A stretch of DNA of 44,114 nt. Source: Peptococcaceae bacterium. Its GTDB lineage: Bacteria; Bacillota; DSM-521; Neomoorellales; Neomoorellaceae. Both the position numbers and the translations under genes were made by a program. The stretch lies in NCBI GenBank assembly GCA_003509545.1, contig DOLC01000049.1:1-44114 (forward strand), in the 5' to 3' direction. Each line of letters begins with the position of its first letter. The first letter of the stretch is position 1. Positions 15,722-26,000 of this stretch are shown here, piece after piece. The notes under the pieces were generated by a model. The model was not told where the DNA came from. It saw only the letters and a program-made list of their open reading frames with translations, and did not search any database.

Positions 15722-16804
15722 TTGGCCAGGCGGTTGGGCATCTTAACCGGCGGGGGAGACTGCCCCGGATTGAATACTGTTATAAGGGCGGTGGCCAAAA
15801 CGGCCTTTGCCCACGGCTGGGAACTCTTCGGCTTTCTGGACGGCTACACCGGGTTGGTGGAGGAGAGATATGTCCGGCTGGACCCCCCGGCTATATCGGG
15901 CCTGTTACACCGGGGCGGGACCATCCTCGGTACCACCAACCGCAACGACCCCTTTCACTTTCCCGTCCGGATGGGCGACAAAGTTACCTACCAGGATAGA
16001 TCAGACCAGGCCATAAGACTCTTGGAGAAGCTGTCCATTGAAGCCTTACTCGTAATCGGGGGGGACGGCACCCTGGCGGCCGCCCGGGATTTCAAGGCCA
16101 AAGGGGTCCGGATTATCGGGATCCCCAAGACCATTGACAACGACCTGGCGGCCACCGACCAGACCTTCGGCTTTGATACGGCGGTCCGTACCGCTACGGA
16201 AGCCCTGGACAAACTACATACCACGGCGGAATCCCACCACCGGGTTATGGTGCTGGAGCTTATGGGGCGTTATGCCGGGTGGATTGCCCTTTACAGCGGC
16301 CTGGCAGGTGGGGCCGATGTAATCCTCATTCCCGAAATCCCCTGGACCCTGGAAGGGGTGCTGAAAAAAATCCTGGCCCGTAAAGCAGAAGGGAAACCTT
16401 TCAGTATTGTGGTAGTGGCCGAAGGTGTGAAATCTCCTTCGGGAGAACTGGTGGTCCAGCGCCGCATAGAAGACAGCATAGAGAAGGTTCGGTTGGGGGG
16501 CATCGGCCAGGTGGTGGGCCGGCTCATTGAAGAGAAGAGCGGCATTGAAACGCGGGTTACGGTTTTGGGCCACATCCAGAGGGGAGGCTCGCCCTCTTCC
16601 TACGACCGGGTCCTGGCTACCCGTTTCGGCGTGGCCGCGGCAGAACTGGCGGTCCGGGGGGTATACGGCGTTATGGTCTGTTTGCGGGGCAACGAAATCT
16701 GCCACGTCCCCCTGGAAGAGGTGGCGGGAAAACCCCGTACGGTTCCCCCGGATCATCCCCTCATACGTACCGCCCGGGCCATAGGTATAAGCTTTGGGGA
16801 TTAA
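15722..16804 (+). CDS. pfkA: 6-phosphofructokinase
   Basis: This 360-residue enzyme phosphorylates fructose 6-phosphate in glycolysis. TGGGDCPGLN at the N-terminus, GGDGTLAAA, PKTIDNDL with the catalytic aspartate, and GHIQRGGSPSSYDR are present. The GGDGT glycine is typical of ATP-dependent enzymes, while the lysine in PKTIDND is common in pyrophosphate-dependent enzymes; the combination is known in a subgroup usually assigned ATP. It starts with TTG at 15722 after AAGGAGGG. It is somewhat longer than the 320-residue Bacillus type. Confidence 0.93.
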   Translation: MARRLGILTGGGDCPGLNTVIRAVAKTAFAHGWELFGFLDGYTGLVEERYVRLDPPAISGLLHRGGTILGTTNRNDPFHFPVRMGDKVTYQDRSDQAIRLLEKLSIEALLVIGGDGTLAAARDFKAKGVRIIGIPKTIDNDLAATDQTFGFDTAVRTATEALDKLHTTAESHHRVMVLELMGRYAGWIALYSGLAGGADVILIPEIPWTLEGVLKKILARKAEGKPFSIVVVAEGVKSPSGELVVQRRIEDSIEKVRLGGIGQVVGRLIEEKSGIETRVTVLGHIQRGGSPSSYDRVLATRFGVAAAELAVRGVYGVMVCLRGNEICHVPLEEVAGKPRTVPPDHPLIRTARAIGISFGD

Positions 16805-16864
16805 GACGGGTTCGGGGAGATAAGCTTTTCAGGAATCCATGGAAGGATCTGTCCCGCGGGGGAA

Positions 16865-16991
16865 GAAATTAATGGGCAAACGCCGCCGATGGCGAACTTG
16901 CCCTAATCATGGGCTGCGGTTTAATTTCTGACCGGGCCGGAAAGCTCCCGCAGGTCTGGAACAGGCTTTAGCGAGCGGAATAAGCAAGCCT
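16865..16991 (+). other. candidate structured leader RNA upstream of the aldehyde:ferredoxin oxidoreductase gene
   Basis: GAAATTAA (16865-16872) pairs with TTAATTTC (16921-16928), closing a region that holds GGGCAA/TTGCCC (16874-16879 and 16898-16903) around CGCC/GGCG. A further stem, AGGCTT (16963-16968) with AAGCCT (16986-16991), lies downstream. The element ends about 40 nt before the start codon. Given the tungstopterin enzyme downstream, a Moco/Tuco-type sensor is conceivable, but I do not recognise the consensus. Confidence 0.4.
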
Positions 16992-17032
16992 CAGCCGGAG
17001 ATTTAGTTGAAAAGGAGGAGTGGCGGCTGTCC

Positions 17033-18763
17033 ATGCGTCTAAATCTTAAAATTTTACGGATAGACCTTACTGGGCGGAGCTATGCGGAAGAAAGCCTAGA
17101 AGCTAAAGGACCGGCGGGGGGTCGTTATCTCACGTCCCGGATAGTGCGGGAAGAAGTGCCGCCCACCTGTGATCCCCTTTCGGCGGAGAACAAACTGGTG
17201 CTGGCCTGTGGTCCCCTTGCGGGGCGGGGGATATCCAGTGCCGGGAGGCTGTCCGTAGGCTGCAAAAGCCCTCTGACAGGGGGCATAAAAGAGGCCAATG
17301 CGGGCGGCACCGCGGCGGATGCCCTGGCCCGCCTGGGTTGGACCGCCGTCGTTTTGGAGGGCCGGTCGCCGCAGTGGGTGGTCTTGGTTGTTGACAGAGA
17401 GGGAGTGAGGTTCCTTCCGGCCCCACCCTACTTGAACAAGGGCAACTACGAAGTCGCGCGGCGGCTGCGGGAGGAATTCGGCCCGGAATACGCCTTTATC
17501 ACCCTGGGTCCGGCCGGCGAAAGGAAACTATGGGCTTCCGGGGTGGCCGTTAGTGATATATACGGCCGTCCGAGCCGTATAGCCGCCCGGGGGGGCGTTG
17601 GGGCGGTAATGGGGAGCAAGGGGGTAAAGGCCATCCTCCTTGCGGCACCGCGGGGGGAAACTCTACAGCCCGCCGATCCTGCCGAGGCCATGACGGCGAA
17701 GAAGGAATTCCACCGCATTATAGCCACCAGCGAGAGAACTAGAGTTTTGGCCGAATACGGCACGGCCGAGACCATGGGTTTGGTGCAGGCCTTGGGGGCG
17801 CTACCTACCCGCAATTTTCGGGAGGGCAGGTTTGAGCAGGCCGACAGGATAGACGGACGTGCCCTGTATAACCTTATCAAGGAGCGGCGAGGAGCCGGGA
17901 GGCACACGGAGCGCTGCATGGCTTCCTGCCTGATCCGCTGTTCCAATGCCGTACCGGGCCCCGACGGCACCGAGATAGTAGCCCCCCTCGAATATGAAAC
18001 CCTGGGGCTAATGGGATCTAACCTTGGGGTGGGTGATCTGGACGCCATAGCCAGGTGGAATTATTACTGCAACGACCTGGGAGTGGACACCATAGAGGTA
18101 GGAGCGGCCCTAGGGGTGATGGCCGAAGCCGGGCTGGTTGGGTTTGGCGATGTAGCGGCCTTGGAGAAGATTATTTTGGAAATCTACCAGGGCACGATTG
18201 TAGGCAGGCTGGCCGGCATGGGTGCCGGTTTTTGCGGCCTGGCGTTGGGCGTGGAGCGCATACCGGTGGTAAAGAACCAGGCCATTTCGGCCTACGATCC
18301 CAGAGGAGTAAAGGGTACCGGCATAACCTATGCCACCTCGCCCATGGGAGCGGACCATACGGCGGGCCTCACCGTATTTGCCCCGGTAGACCACCATGCC
18401 GGCACCGGCCAAAGGGAGCTCTCCTACCGGATGCAACTCAGCCGGGCGGCCTACGATGCCCTGGGGCTCTGTGCCTTCCTGCTCTCGGCCACCGGGCCCC
18501 ATCCGGAAACGGTGACAGGGCTGCTTAACGCATACTACGGTGCGGATTTGGGGCCGGACTACCTCCTACGGCTGGGAGCCGAGGTTCTTGCCCTGGAAGT
18601 GGACTTCAACAGGCGGGCCGGGCTGCCCGAGACTGAGGAAATACCGGGGTTCATGCGCGAAGAAAAACTGGGGCCTTATGGCCTTATATGGGACATACCT
18701 TCCGAAGAACTTCGAGACTTTTGGCGGGACCTGCCCGCCCTAGGAGGTAGTAGTTGTGACTAG
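17033..18763 (+). CDS. aldehyde:ferredoxin oxidoreductase family protein (tungstopterin enzyme)
   Basis: This 576-residue AOR-family protein catalyses ferredoxin-linked oxidation of aldehydes to acids, or acid reduction in reverse. The N-terminal domain shows GRYLTSRI, GPLAGRG and SPLTGGIKEANAGG. The [4Fe-4S] ligands are Cys295, Cys299 and Cys303 (C-x3-C-x3-C spacing, followed by SN) plus the cysteine in DALGLCAF. Length is slightly below the common 600-620. ATG 17033 follows AAAAGGAGGAG. It overlaps the alcohol dehydrogenase gene by 8 bp, so the pair probably converts acid, aldehyde and alcohol in series. The exact substrate cannot be read. Confidence 0.9.
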   Translation: MRLNLKILRIDLTGRSYAEESLEAKGPAGGRYLTSRIVREEVPPTCDPLSAENKLVLACGPLAGRGISSAGRLSVGCKSPLTGGIKEANAGGTAADALARLGWTAVVLEGRSPQWVVLVVDREGVRFLPAPPYLNKGNYEVARRLREEFGPEYAFITLGPAGERKLWASGVAVSDIYGRPSRIAARGGVGAVMGSKGVKAILLAAPRGETLQPADPAEAMTAKKEFHRIIATSERTRVLAEYGTAETMGLVQALGALPTRNFREGRFEQADRIDGRALYNLIKERRGAGRHTERCMASCLIRCSNAVPGPDGTEIVAPLEYETLGLMGSNLGVGDLDAIARWNYYCNDLGVDTIEVGAALGVMAEAGLVGFGDVAALEKIILEIYQGTIVGRLAGMGAGFCGLALGVERIPVVKNQAISAYDPRGVKGTGITYATSPMGADHTAGLTVFAPVDHHAGTGQRELSYRMQLSRAAYDALGLCAFLLSATGPHPETVTGLLNAYYGADLGPDYLLRLGAEVLALEVDFNRRAGLPETEEIPGFMREEKLGPYGLIWDIPSEELRDFWRDLPALGGSSCD

Positions 18764-19898
18764 TTTTTACCTGCCCACTAGGCTATATTTCGGCGCCGGT
18801 GCCAGGAAAGAACTCGCCGGGTTCGTGGGCGCCCAAGATAGGGTAATGGTAATCACCGATGAGGGTTTGGTTAAGACCGGAATCTTAGGCAAGATAGAGG
18901 AGGTCTTGGCCGGGTCCGGCGCCCGCTGGGAGGTCTTCAGCCGGGTCCCGTCCAACCCGCGGGCGGCTACGGTAGAAGAGGCCCTGGAGGCGGCGCGGGG
19001 GTTCGAGACCACGGCCGTAATAGCCCTGGGAGGGGGCAGTCCCATGGACGTGGCCAAGGTGGTGGCCCTGCTCCTGACCAACGGCGGGCGGCTGGAGGAA
19101 TACCAGTGGGAAGGGAAGCCCTTCGCCGAACCAGGAGTGCCCTTGTACGCCGTTCCCACCACGGCGGGTACGGGAAGCGAAGTTACCCAGGTGGCGGTAA
19201 TAATCGATCGCAATACAAAAAAGGGTATCAACAGTGAGCGGCTCCTGCCTAGGGCGGCCTTTATAGATCCTGAACTGATGGTTACGCTGCCCCCCTTTGT
19301 TACGGCCATCACCGGCATGGATGCCCTGACCCATGCCGTAGAAGCCCTAGTGGCCAGGGGAAGCAATCCGGTGACCGATGCATGGGCCACGGAAGCTATA
19401 AGGCTCCTGGGGCAGAGCCTGCGCCGGGCCTTTGCCGTAGGCGATGATTTGAAAGCCCGGGAAAGTGTGGCCCTGGCCAGTACCCTGGCCGGTGCAGCCA
19501 TGGATCAGGCCGGCCTGGGTATTGTTCACGCCCTGGCCGGCCCCTTGTCCGGCCACTACGACATACCCCACGGTCTGGCCAATGCCGTGCTCCTCCCGTG
19601 GGGCATGGAATACAACATGGTGGCCGTGCCGGAAAAGTATGCCCGGGTAGCCTCCCTCCTGGGCAGGAAGACGGCGGAGACCGGAAGGGCCGGCGCCAGG
19701 GAGGCAGTAGCTGCGGTGCGGGAACTCCTGGAGGACCTGGAGTTGCCCTGGGACCTGGCGGCTTATCTCCAACAAGAGGAGGACATACCCCGGTTTGCCC
19801 GGGAGGCCGCGGCCATGTTTATAGCCCGTACCAATCCCCGCCCCGTCACGCCGGCCGCCTGCGAGGCGATCCTGCAAAAAGTCTTGTTGAAAGGATAG
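18756..19898 (+). CDS. iron-containing (group III) alcohol dehydrogenase
   Basis: This 380-residue enzyme of the Fe-ADH family reduces aldehydes with NAD(P)H. The nucleotide-binding GGGSPMDVAK, the PTTAGTGSEVTQ loop, and the metal-binding segments with GMDALTHAVEA and GIVHALAGPLSGHYDIPHG are intact. GTG 18756 lies inside the end of the AOR gene, and its ribosome binding site AGGAGG (18741-18746) is within that gene. The tight overlap implies joint translation with AOR, so it probably handles the aldehyde that AOR makes. Confidence 0.92.
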   Translation: MTSFYLPTRLYFGAGARKELAGFVGAQDRVMVITDEGLVKTGILGKIEEVLAGSGARWEVFSRVPSNPRAATVEEALEAARGFETTAVIALGGGSPMDVAKVVALLLTNGGRLEEYQWEGKPFAEPGVPLYAVPTTAGTGSEVTQVAVIIDRNTKKGINSERLLPRAAFIDPELMVTLPPFVTAITGMDALTHAVEALVARGSNPVTDAWATEAIRLLGQSLRRAFAVGDDLKARESVALASTLAGAAMDQAGLGIVHALAGPLSGHYDIPHGLANAVLLPWGMEYNMVAVPEKYARVASLLGRKTAETGRAGAREAVAAVRELLEDLELPWDLAAYLQQEEDIPRFAREAAAMFIARTNPRPVTPAACEAILQKVLLKG

Positions 19899-19911
19899 AC
19901 ATCCACGCCGC

Positions 19912-19971
19912 CGAGGGCCTGACGGCCTCGCCACCAACTATGAAAACTGAGAAGGCTCTTTTCCGAAAGAG
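19912..19971. terminator. hairpins between convergent alcohol dehydrogenase and gamma-glutamyltransferase genes
   Basis: CGAGG and CCTCG (19912-19930, with a bulge) form one hairpin, and CTCTTT/AAAGAG (19956-19961 with 19966-19971) another. They lie between two convergent genes and could stop transcription from both sides, although T-runs are weak. Confidence 0.4.
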
Positions 19972-19999
19972 ACGCCCGGGGGAAGAGCAGGTGACTTGA

Positions 20000-21589
20000 C
20001 TACCACCCTAAGGCATATCCGTCCCCGCGCGGGTCGGCACCGCCCATAAGAACCCCTCGGTCGTGGTCGAGGAAAATACCCTGGGCGTGGCCGGCCTCGG
20101 AAGACCAGGGGGGTAAGAGCTCTACCGGATGGCCCCGGCGGCGGAGTTCTTCTATCACCGACGGATCAAAGCGGTTTTCCAGGTACATGCGCGGTGGGCT
20201 ATCCCCAAGGGGGCTGCCGTGGACCCAGCGCGGGGCTTCGATGGCCTCCTGGATGTTCCAGCCGAAATCCAGCATGCGGGAAAGGACCTGCAGGTGGGTT
20301 TGGGGTTGACCATCCGCTCCCATAGTACCGAAGGCCAGGCAGGGGCGGCCTTGGCGGGCGACAATTACCGCCATTAAGGTGTGGAGGGTGCGCTTGCCCG
20401 GGGCCAGACAGTTGGGGTGGCCGGGATCCAGGGAGAAATAGGCGCCGCGGCTATGCAGGAGGATGCCGGTGCCCCGGGCCACCATACCGGTACCGAAGGG
20501 GAAATAAATGCTCTGGATGCAGGAAACAATATTGCCCTCCCGGTCCACCACGGCAAAATAGGTAGTATCCCCCTGGAGCCGGCCGGGGGGATATGCCTCC
20601 CGGGCCTCCTGGGGATCGATTAGCCGGCGCCTCCGGGCGGCATATTCTTTGGAGAGCAAGGTTTCCAGGGGGATGGAAACAAATTCCGGGTCGCTTACGT
20701 AGGCGTCGCGGTCCGCAAAGGCCAGCTTTTTGGCTTCTACCAGGTGGTGGATATAATCGGCCGTGTCCAGGCCCATGGCCTGCAGATCGAAACCTTCTAT
20801 TATGTTCAACGCCAGGAGAGCCGTAATCCCCTGGCTGTTGGGGGCGGTAGAATAAACGGTATAGCCGCGGTAAGTAGTGGTTATCGGTCGGCCCCATACC
20901 GTTGTATGGCCGGCCAGGTCCTCCACGTCCAGGAAACCCCCTTCCTCCTGGACGGTGGCGGCGATAGCTTCCGCAATAGGGCCTTCGTAGAAGGCCTTCT
21001 TGCCTTCCTTGGCCAGGAGGCGGAAGGTGGCGGCCAGTTCTTCCTGCTTCAGGATATCTCCCGGCCGGGGCGGCTGTCCGCCCGGCAGGAAAATAGCCGC
21101 CGTGTCCTGGCGCTGAGAAAGGATTTCCCGGTATTGGGCGATATACCAGGCCAGTTTATGGCTTACCGGATGGCCTTCGGCATAAGCAATGGCTTCGGCC
21201 AAGAGTTCGGCCAGGGGGAGGGTGCCGTAGCGCTCCCGGGCCTCCTCCCAGGCGGCAAAGCACCCGGGAACTGTGACGGCCAAGGCGCTGCAAGGGGGGA
21301 TGTTCTTCAGCCTTCGGTTTTGGAAGAATTCCAGGCTCACCCCCCGGGGCGCCCTGCCGGATCCGTTTAAGAAAAGGACTTCTGCCGTGCGGGCCAGGTA
21401 AAGGAGGCAAAAGAGGTCGCCTCCTATGCCGCACATATGGGGCTGGGTAACGTTTAAGACGGCGTTGGTGGCAATGGCCGCATCAATGGCATTACCGCCG
21501 CGTTTGAGAATGTTAATGCCTGCCAGGGAAGCCAGGGGATGGGCAGCGGCTACCATACCTTGAGTTCCCATGACCACCGGACGATACAT
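20000..21589 (-). CDS. gamma-glutamyltransferase family Ntn-hydrolase
   Basis: This 529-residue protein of the GGT/cephalosporin acylase family is normally cleaved by its own threonine into two chains. The small-chain N-terminus is expected at Thr342 in GDTTYFAVVD, and GGNAIDAA, GIGGDLFCLLY and TAPNSQG are typical. Unlike classical exported GGT it has no signal peptide: the first residues (MYRPVVMGTQG) run straight into the fold, so it is probably cytoplasmic. The start ATG has only a weak AGGTG site upstream. It stands alone, convergent with the alcohol dehydrogenase. The substrate (glutathione-like peptide, gamma-glutamyl amine or an amide) is not certain. Confidence 0.88.
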   Translation of the reverse strand: MYRPVVMGTQGMVAAAHPLASLAGINILKRGGNAIDAAIATNAVLNVTQPHMCGIGGDLFCLLYLARTAEVLFLNGSGRAPRGVSLEFFQNRRLKNIPPCSALAVTVPGCFAAWEEARERYGTLPLAELLAEAIAYAEGHPVSHKLAWYIAQYREILSQRQDTAAIFLPGGQPPRPGDILKQEELAATFRLLAKEGKKAFYEGPIAEAIAATVQEEGGFLDVEDLAGHTTVWGRPITTTYRGYTVYSTAPNSQGITALLALNIIEGFDLQAMGLDTADYIHHLVEAKKLAFADRDAYVSDPEFVSIPLETLLSKEYAARRRRLIDPQEAREAYPPGRLQGDTTYFAVVDREGNIVSCIQSIYFPFGTGMVARGTGILLHSRGAYFSLDPGHPNCLAPGKRTLHTLMAVIVARQGRPCLAFGTMGADGQPQTHLQVLSRMLDFGWNIQEAIEAPRWVHGSPLGDSPPRMYLENRFDPSVIEELRRRGHPVELLPPWSSEAGHAQGIFLDHDRGVLMGGADPRGDGYALGW

Positions 21590-21625
21590 AGTTTTAACAC
21601 CTGCCTGGGCTATCGCCGTTTTATT

Positions 21626-21675
21626 CCGGTTTCCAGGCCTTTCCCGGGAGCAGCGTCGCCCTTGAGGGAAACCGG
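21626..21675. other. 9-bp inverted repeat in the divergent GGT/DUF1786 intergenic region
   Basis: CCGGTTTCC (21626-21634) and GGAAACCGG (21667-21675) are perfect inverted repeats 32 bp apart, between two divergent genes. They could be an operator pair or a hairpin in the GGT leader. The remaining 21590-21912 stretch holds the promoter at 21697 and no gene. Confidence 0.35.
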
Positions 21676-21696
21676 GGTGCGCTGGGGCTTTTATCC

Positions 21697-21726
21697 TTGT
21701 GGCCTGTTACCGGGCTTTGATATAAT
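21697..21726 (+). promoter_or_regulatory. sigma-A promoter of the DUF1786-EndoQ/UvrD operon
   Basis: TTGTGG (21697-21702), an 18-bp spacer and a perfect TATAAT (21721-21726) preceded by TGA (extended -10) form a good housekeeping promoter. The transcript would have a leader of about 180 nt. Confidence 0.65.
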
Positions 21727-21912
21727 ACTCGACAGAGGGCGGGTTTTCCTGTTAATTGGCATAGAAATCTGCCCTTTATTATTAAATATCCTTTTCTGCC
21801 GCCGGTTGGCGGGGTGCGAGAAGGCTGAAGATGAAAACGCGGACCGACGGTGGAAAAACCTTCGTTGCCGGTTGCAGGTCGTCCGTCCTCGGCAAGAAGG
21901 GGAGGGAAAGGC

Positions 21913-23007
21913 GTGTATCGGGAAATTAAAGCTGAGGCGTCCCTGGGTGACCGGCCGGTGCTGGCCCTGGACATCGGCGGCGGTACCCAGGATATTTTAC
22001 TCTATACCCCTGGGGTCCCGGTGGAGGGGTGTGTGCAGTTGGTGCTTCCCTCCCCCACGGTGGTGGCAGCCCGGCGGGTCCGGGCGGCCACGGCCCGTAG
22101 ACGGGCTGTGTGGCTGAAGGGGACCATTATGGGAGGCGGGGCGGTGGTGAAAGCCCTGCAAGAGCACCTGCAGGAGGGGTTTCCGGTTTATGCCGAGCCC
22201 CGGGCGGCCCGCACTATCCGGGACAACCTGGAAGAAGTACGGCAGATGGGTATCCGGGTGGGGGAGGAGCCGACAGGAGAAGCAGTAGTGGTAGAAACTA
22301 GGGATCTGGATCTACCCCTCCTGGGCCGTACCCTTGCTCCCTACGGGGTGGAGCTGCCCCCCCTTATACTGGTGGCGGCTCAGGATCACGGAGAGGCACC
22401 TGCCGGAGTGAGCAACCGCGCCTTCCGGTTCCGGCACTGGAGGAACTTCGTTGCCGCCGGGGGCCAGATAAGGGAATTATTGTACCGCCGGCCCCCGCAT
22501 TACTTCACCCGCCTCTTGGCCATCCAGGACTCTGCACTGCCGGGGCATGAGATCCTGGTGACGGATACCGGCGCGGCCGCCCTGTGGGGCGCCCTGGCCG
22601 ATCCCCGGGTGAAACAGTGGGCGGGTGAGGGAATTACCATACTCAACCTGGGCAACCAGCATACGGTGGCCTTCCTCCTGGAAGGGGACAGGGTATGGGG
22701 CCTTTTCGAGCACCATACCGCCCTCATAGACCCTGCCAAACTGGCGGAAATGGTCGACCTATTGCAGCAGGGTGAGCTGACCGACGAGCAGGTGTACGGC
22801 GACGGAGGCCACGGTTGTGTCATCGACTCCGGGTACCGGCCGCGGGCGGCCTACCGGCGGGTAGCCGTTATCGGGCCCCGGCGGGGGATGGCCAAGGGGT
22901 TGGGCTACTTTGAAGCCGCGCCCTACGGCAACATGATGCTGGCGGGGTGCTTCGGCCTCTGCCTCGCCCTCCGGGGGAAGGAGGGAAACGGTGCACTTTA
23001 TAGCTGA
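21913..23007 (+). CDS. DUF1786 family protein
   Basis: This 364-residue protein fits the uncharacterised DUF1786 family, sometimes loosely labelled pyruvate formate-lyase activating-like. It begins with LALDIGGGTQDILLY, similar to the phosphate-1 loop of actin/sugar-kinase ATPases, and has DTGAAALWGAL and LNLGNQHTVAFLL, which may be further nucleotide-binding loops. I see no radical-SAM cysteine triad. GTG 21913 follows GGGGAGGGAAAG. It overlaps the downstream EndoQ-helicase gene by 17 bp, so the two are translationally coupled. A role connected with DNA repair is possible from context only. Confidence 0.75.
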   Translation: MYREIKAEASLGDRPVLALDIGGGTQDILLYTPGVPVEGCVQLVLPSPTVVAARRVRAATARRRAVWLKGTIMGGGAVVKALQEHLQEGFPVYAEPRAARTIRDNLEEVRQMGIRVGEEPTGEAVVVETRDLDLPLLGRTLAPYGVELPPLILVAAQDHGEAPAGVSNRAFRFRHWRNFVAAGGQIRELLYRRPPHYFTRLLAIQDSALPGHEILVTDTGAAALWGALADPRVKQWAGEGITILNLGNQHTVAFLLEGDRVWGLFEHHTALIDPAKLAEMVDLLQQGELTDEQVYGDGGHGCVIDSGYRPRAAYRRVAVIGPRRGMAKGLGYFEAAPYGNMMLAGCFGLCLALRGKEGNGALYS

Positions 23008-26000
23008 TTTCCACATCCACTCCCATTACTCCCGCGCTACCAGTAAGGAGGCCAGGCCGGAGGAACTTTACCGCTGGGCGGTCTATAAAGGCGTGACGTT
23101 GGTAGGGACGGGCGATTTCACCCACCCGGCCTGGCGCGAGGAACTCAAGGAGAAGCTGGAACCCGCCGAGGAGGGTTTGTACCGCCTCAAGGACGAGTTC
23201 CGCCGGCAGCTGGAGGAGGCCGAAGGGCCCGAAGGCCCCCTGCCGGTTCTTGCGCCCGACGCCCCGGTGAGGTTTGTGGTTTCCGGGGAGATCAGCACCA
23301 TCTATAAAAAAGACGGACGGGTGCGCAAGGTCCACCACCTCCTTCTGTTGCCCGACCTGGAAGCGGCCGAGGAATTAAGCCGCCAGCTGGAGGCCATAGG
23401 CAACCTCGCCTCCGACGGCCGCCCTATCCTAGGCCTGGACAGTCGCCGGCTGCTGGAAATTACCCTAGAGGTTTGCCCCCGGGCCCTTTTTATTCCCGCC
23501 CATATCTGGACCCCCCATTTTTCCCTTCTAGGTGCCAATTCAGGGTTTGACCATATAGAGGAATGCTTCGAGGACCTCACGGGCTATATCCATGCGGTGG
23601 AGACCGGCCTCTCTTCCGATCCGCCCATGAATTGGCGCTTGTCCATGCTGGACCGTTTGGCCCTGGTTTCCCACTCGGATGCCCATTCTCCCCGTCACCT
23701 GGCCCGGGAAGCCGATATCTTGGACACCGACCTTTCTTACGAGGGGATCTACCGGGCCCTCGCGGATCCAGGCCATCCCGGTCTGGTGGGCACACTGGAG
23801 TTTTTCCCGGAAGAAGGTAAGTACCATTACGACGGGCACCGGGCCTGCAACATCCGCTGGAGGCCTTCCCAGACCCGGGAGGCGGGAGGGGTGTGTCCCG
23901 TCTGCGGCCGCAAAGTGACTGTGGGGGTCCTGCACCGGGTGGAAGAGCTGGCCGACCGGGGAGAAGGGCTCAGGCCTCCGGGGGCGAAGGACTACGAGAG
24001 CCTTGTTCCCCTGCCGGAGGCCATCGCCTCCGCCCTGGGTGTAGGCGTGGCCTCCAAACAGGTCTGGCAGCGTTATTTCTCCCTCCTCCGGCGGCTGGGC
24101 CCGGAACTGGTGGTCCTGCGGCAGGCTCCCCTGGAAGAGATCGCCAGGGTTGCAGGGAGCCTGGTGGCCGAAGCCGTGGGGAGGGTAAGGGCGGGACGGG
24201 TGGAGGTTTTGCCCGGCTTTGACGGGGAGTACGGCAAAATAATTTTGCTGGCGCCGGAAGAAAGGGTGGCGTTTTGCGGCCAACCCGTCCTCTTTGAGGA
24301 GTCCCGGCCGGGTTCGGCTCCGGGGACCGGCGATCGCAAAAAGACCGGCGGGAACCCGGCGGAGGCCCCGGGCGACCGGGCGGCCCCCCGGCCACAACCC
24401 GCCTCCGCGGCCTTCCCCGGGATCCTGCCGGAGCCGGCGGACCGGAGGGAAGACGACCTATTGGCCGGCCTCAACCACCAGCAGCGGGCGGCGGTCACCG
24501 CCGAGGAAGGGCCGGTTATCGTAATTGCGGGTCCGGGTACGGGCAAGACCAAAACCTTGGTTCACCGCATCGCCTATCTCCTGGGGCCACGGGGTGCGGA
24601 TCCGGGGCAGATCACGGCCGTTACCTTTACCAATAGGGCGGCTACCGAGATCCGCCGGCGGGTCGCGGAGCTTACGGGCGGTGCTCCGGGGATCGAAGCC
24701 TTGACGGTGGGAACCTTCCACGGTATTTGTATGGAAATACTCCGGAATTATGGGGTAAATAATCCCGGCGGGATCCCGGTCGTCAAGGGGGAGGTAACCC
24801 TCCTGGATGAGGTGGATGCCCGGGCCGTTTTAGAAGAAATCTTAAAGGAGGTCCCGGGTTCAGGAAGGCGGGACGTACAGAAGATCCAGCAGAGAATTTC
24901 CCTGTTCAAAAGCCGGGGCCTTACTCCTTCTTCCGAAGAAATTCCGGAAGATCTCCGCACCATTTATAAGGCCTATCAGCACAGGATGGAAGAATACGGT
25001 GCCCTGGATTACGATGACGTGCTCCTGAAGGCCCTTGAGCTGGGGAAAAGTTGTCCCGGCGTTTACGGGCGACGTTTTACCCACCTGCTGGTAGACGAAT
25101 TCCAGGATGTCAACGCCGTCCAGTACGAGCTGGTCAAGCTGTGGGCGGGTAAAGGAGAAAATCTCTTTGTCATAGGCGACCCGGACCAGGCCATTTACGG
25201 CTTCCGGGGGGCCGACCACCGGTTTTTCCGGAAGCTCCGAGAGGATTTCCCCCAGGCCCTTATCTTGCGTCTTTCCCTGAACTACCGCTCTACCCCCGTA
25301 ATCCTCCGGGCCGCGTCATCGGTGGTGGGGCACCGGGGGGAAGGACTGGTGGCCGTAAGAAAGGGCGGCCCGAAAATCCGGCACCTGGAGGTTCCCGGCG
25401 AGACGGCCGAAGGCATAGCCATCTTACGGGAAATCGGCCGTCTGGTGGGGGGCACCAGCATGTTGCAGGCCCACGGCCAATATGGGGGCCTCCCCGGGGA
25501 GGAGGGAGGGGAGTTCCCCGAAAACCTGGGCTTCGGCGACATAGCGGTGCTCTTTCGTACAGGCCTGCAGGGTGAAGCCCTGGAGGAATGCTTCTTGAAA
25601 GAAGGAATACCTTACCGGGTGGTGGGGCGGGAGAGTTTCTTGGAAGACCGCGCCGTGCGGAAGGTACTGGCCTTCTTCCGGTGCGTTGTCAACCTGGAGG
25701 ACGATTTTCACCTCTACCGCCTGTTAAGGACCGAGCCCTGGAAGCTGGATGAAAGACAGCTAAGGAACCTCCGGGAGGCTGCGGTACGCACCGGGAAGCC
25801 GGTCTGGCAGGTTATCGAGGAGGATTGGGCGGGGGTCAAGACTGAACTGCGGGCCCTTAGAAAGGGGCTGGAAGTTTACCGTGCCTTAGCGGCTAAGGAA
25901 TCCCCCGCCGTCCTGGTGTCCCGGTGGATGGAGGAATACGAGGCAGGGGCCCCGGAGCCCCTGGGGCGGCTGCTGCGGGTGGCTTCCGGGTTCCGCGATC

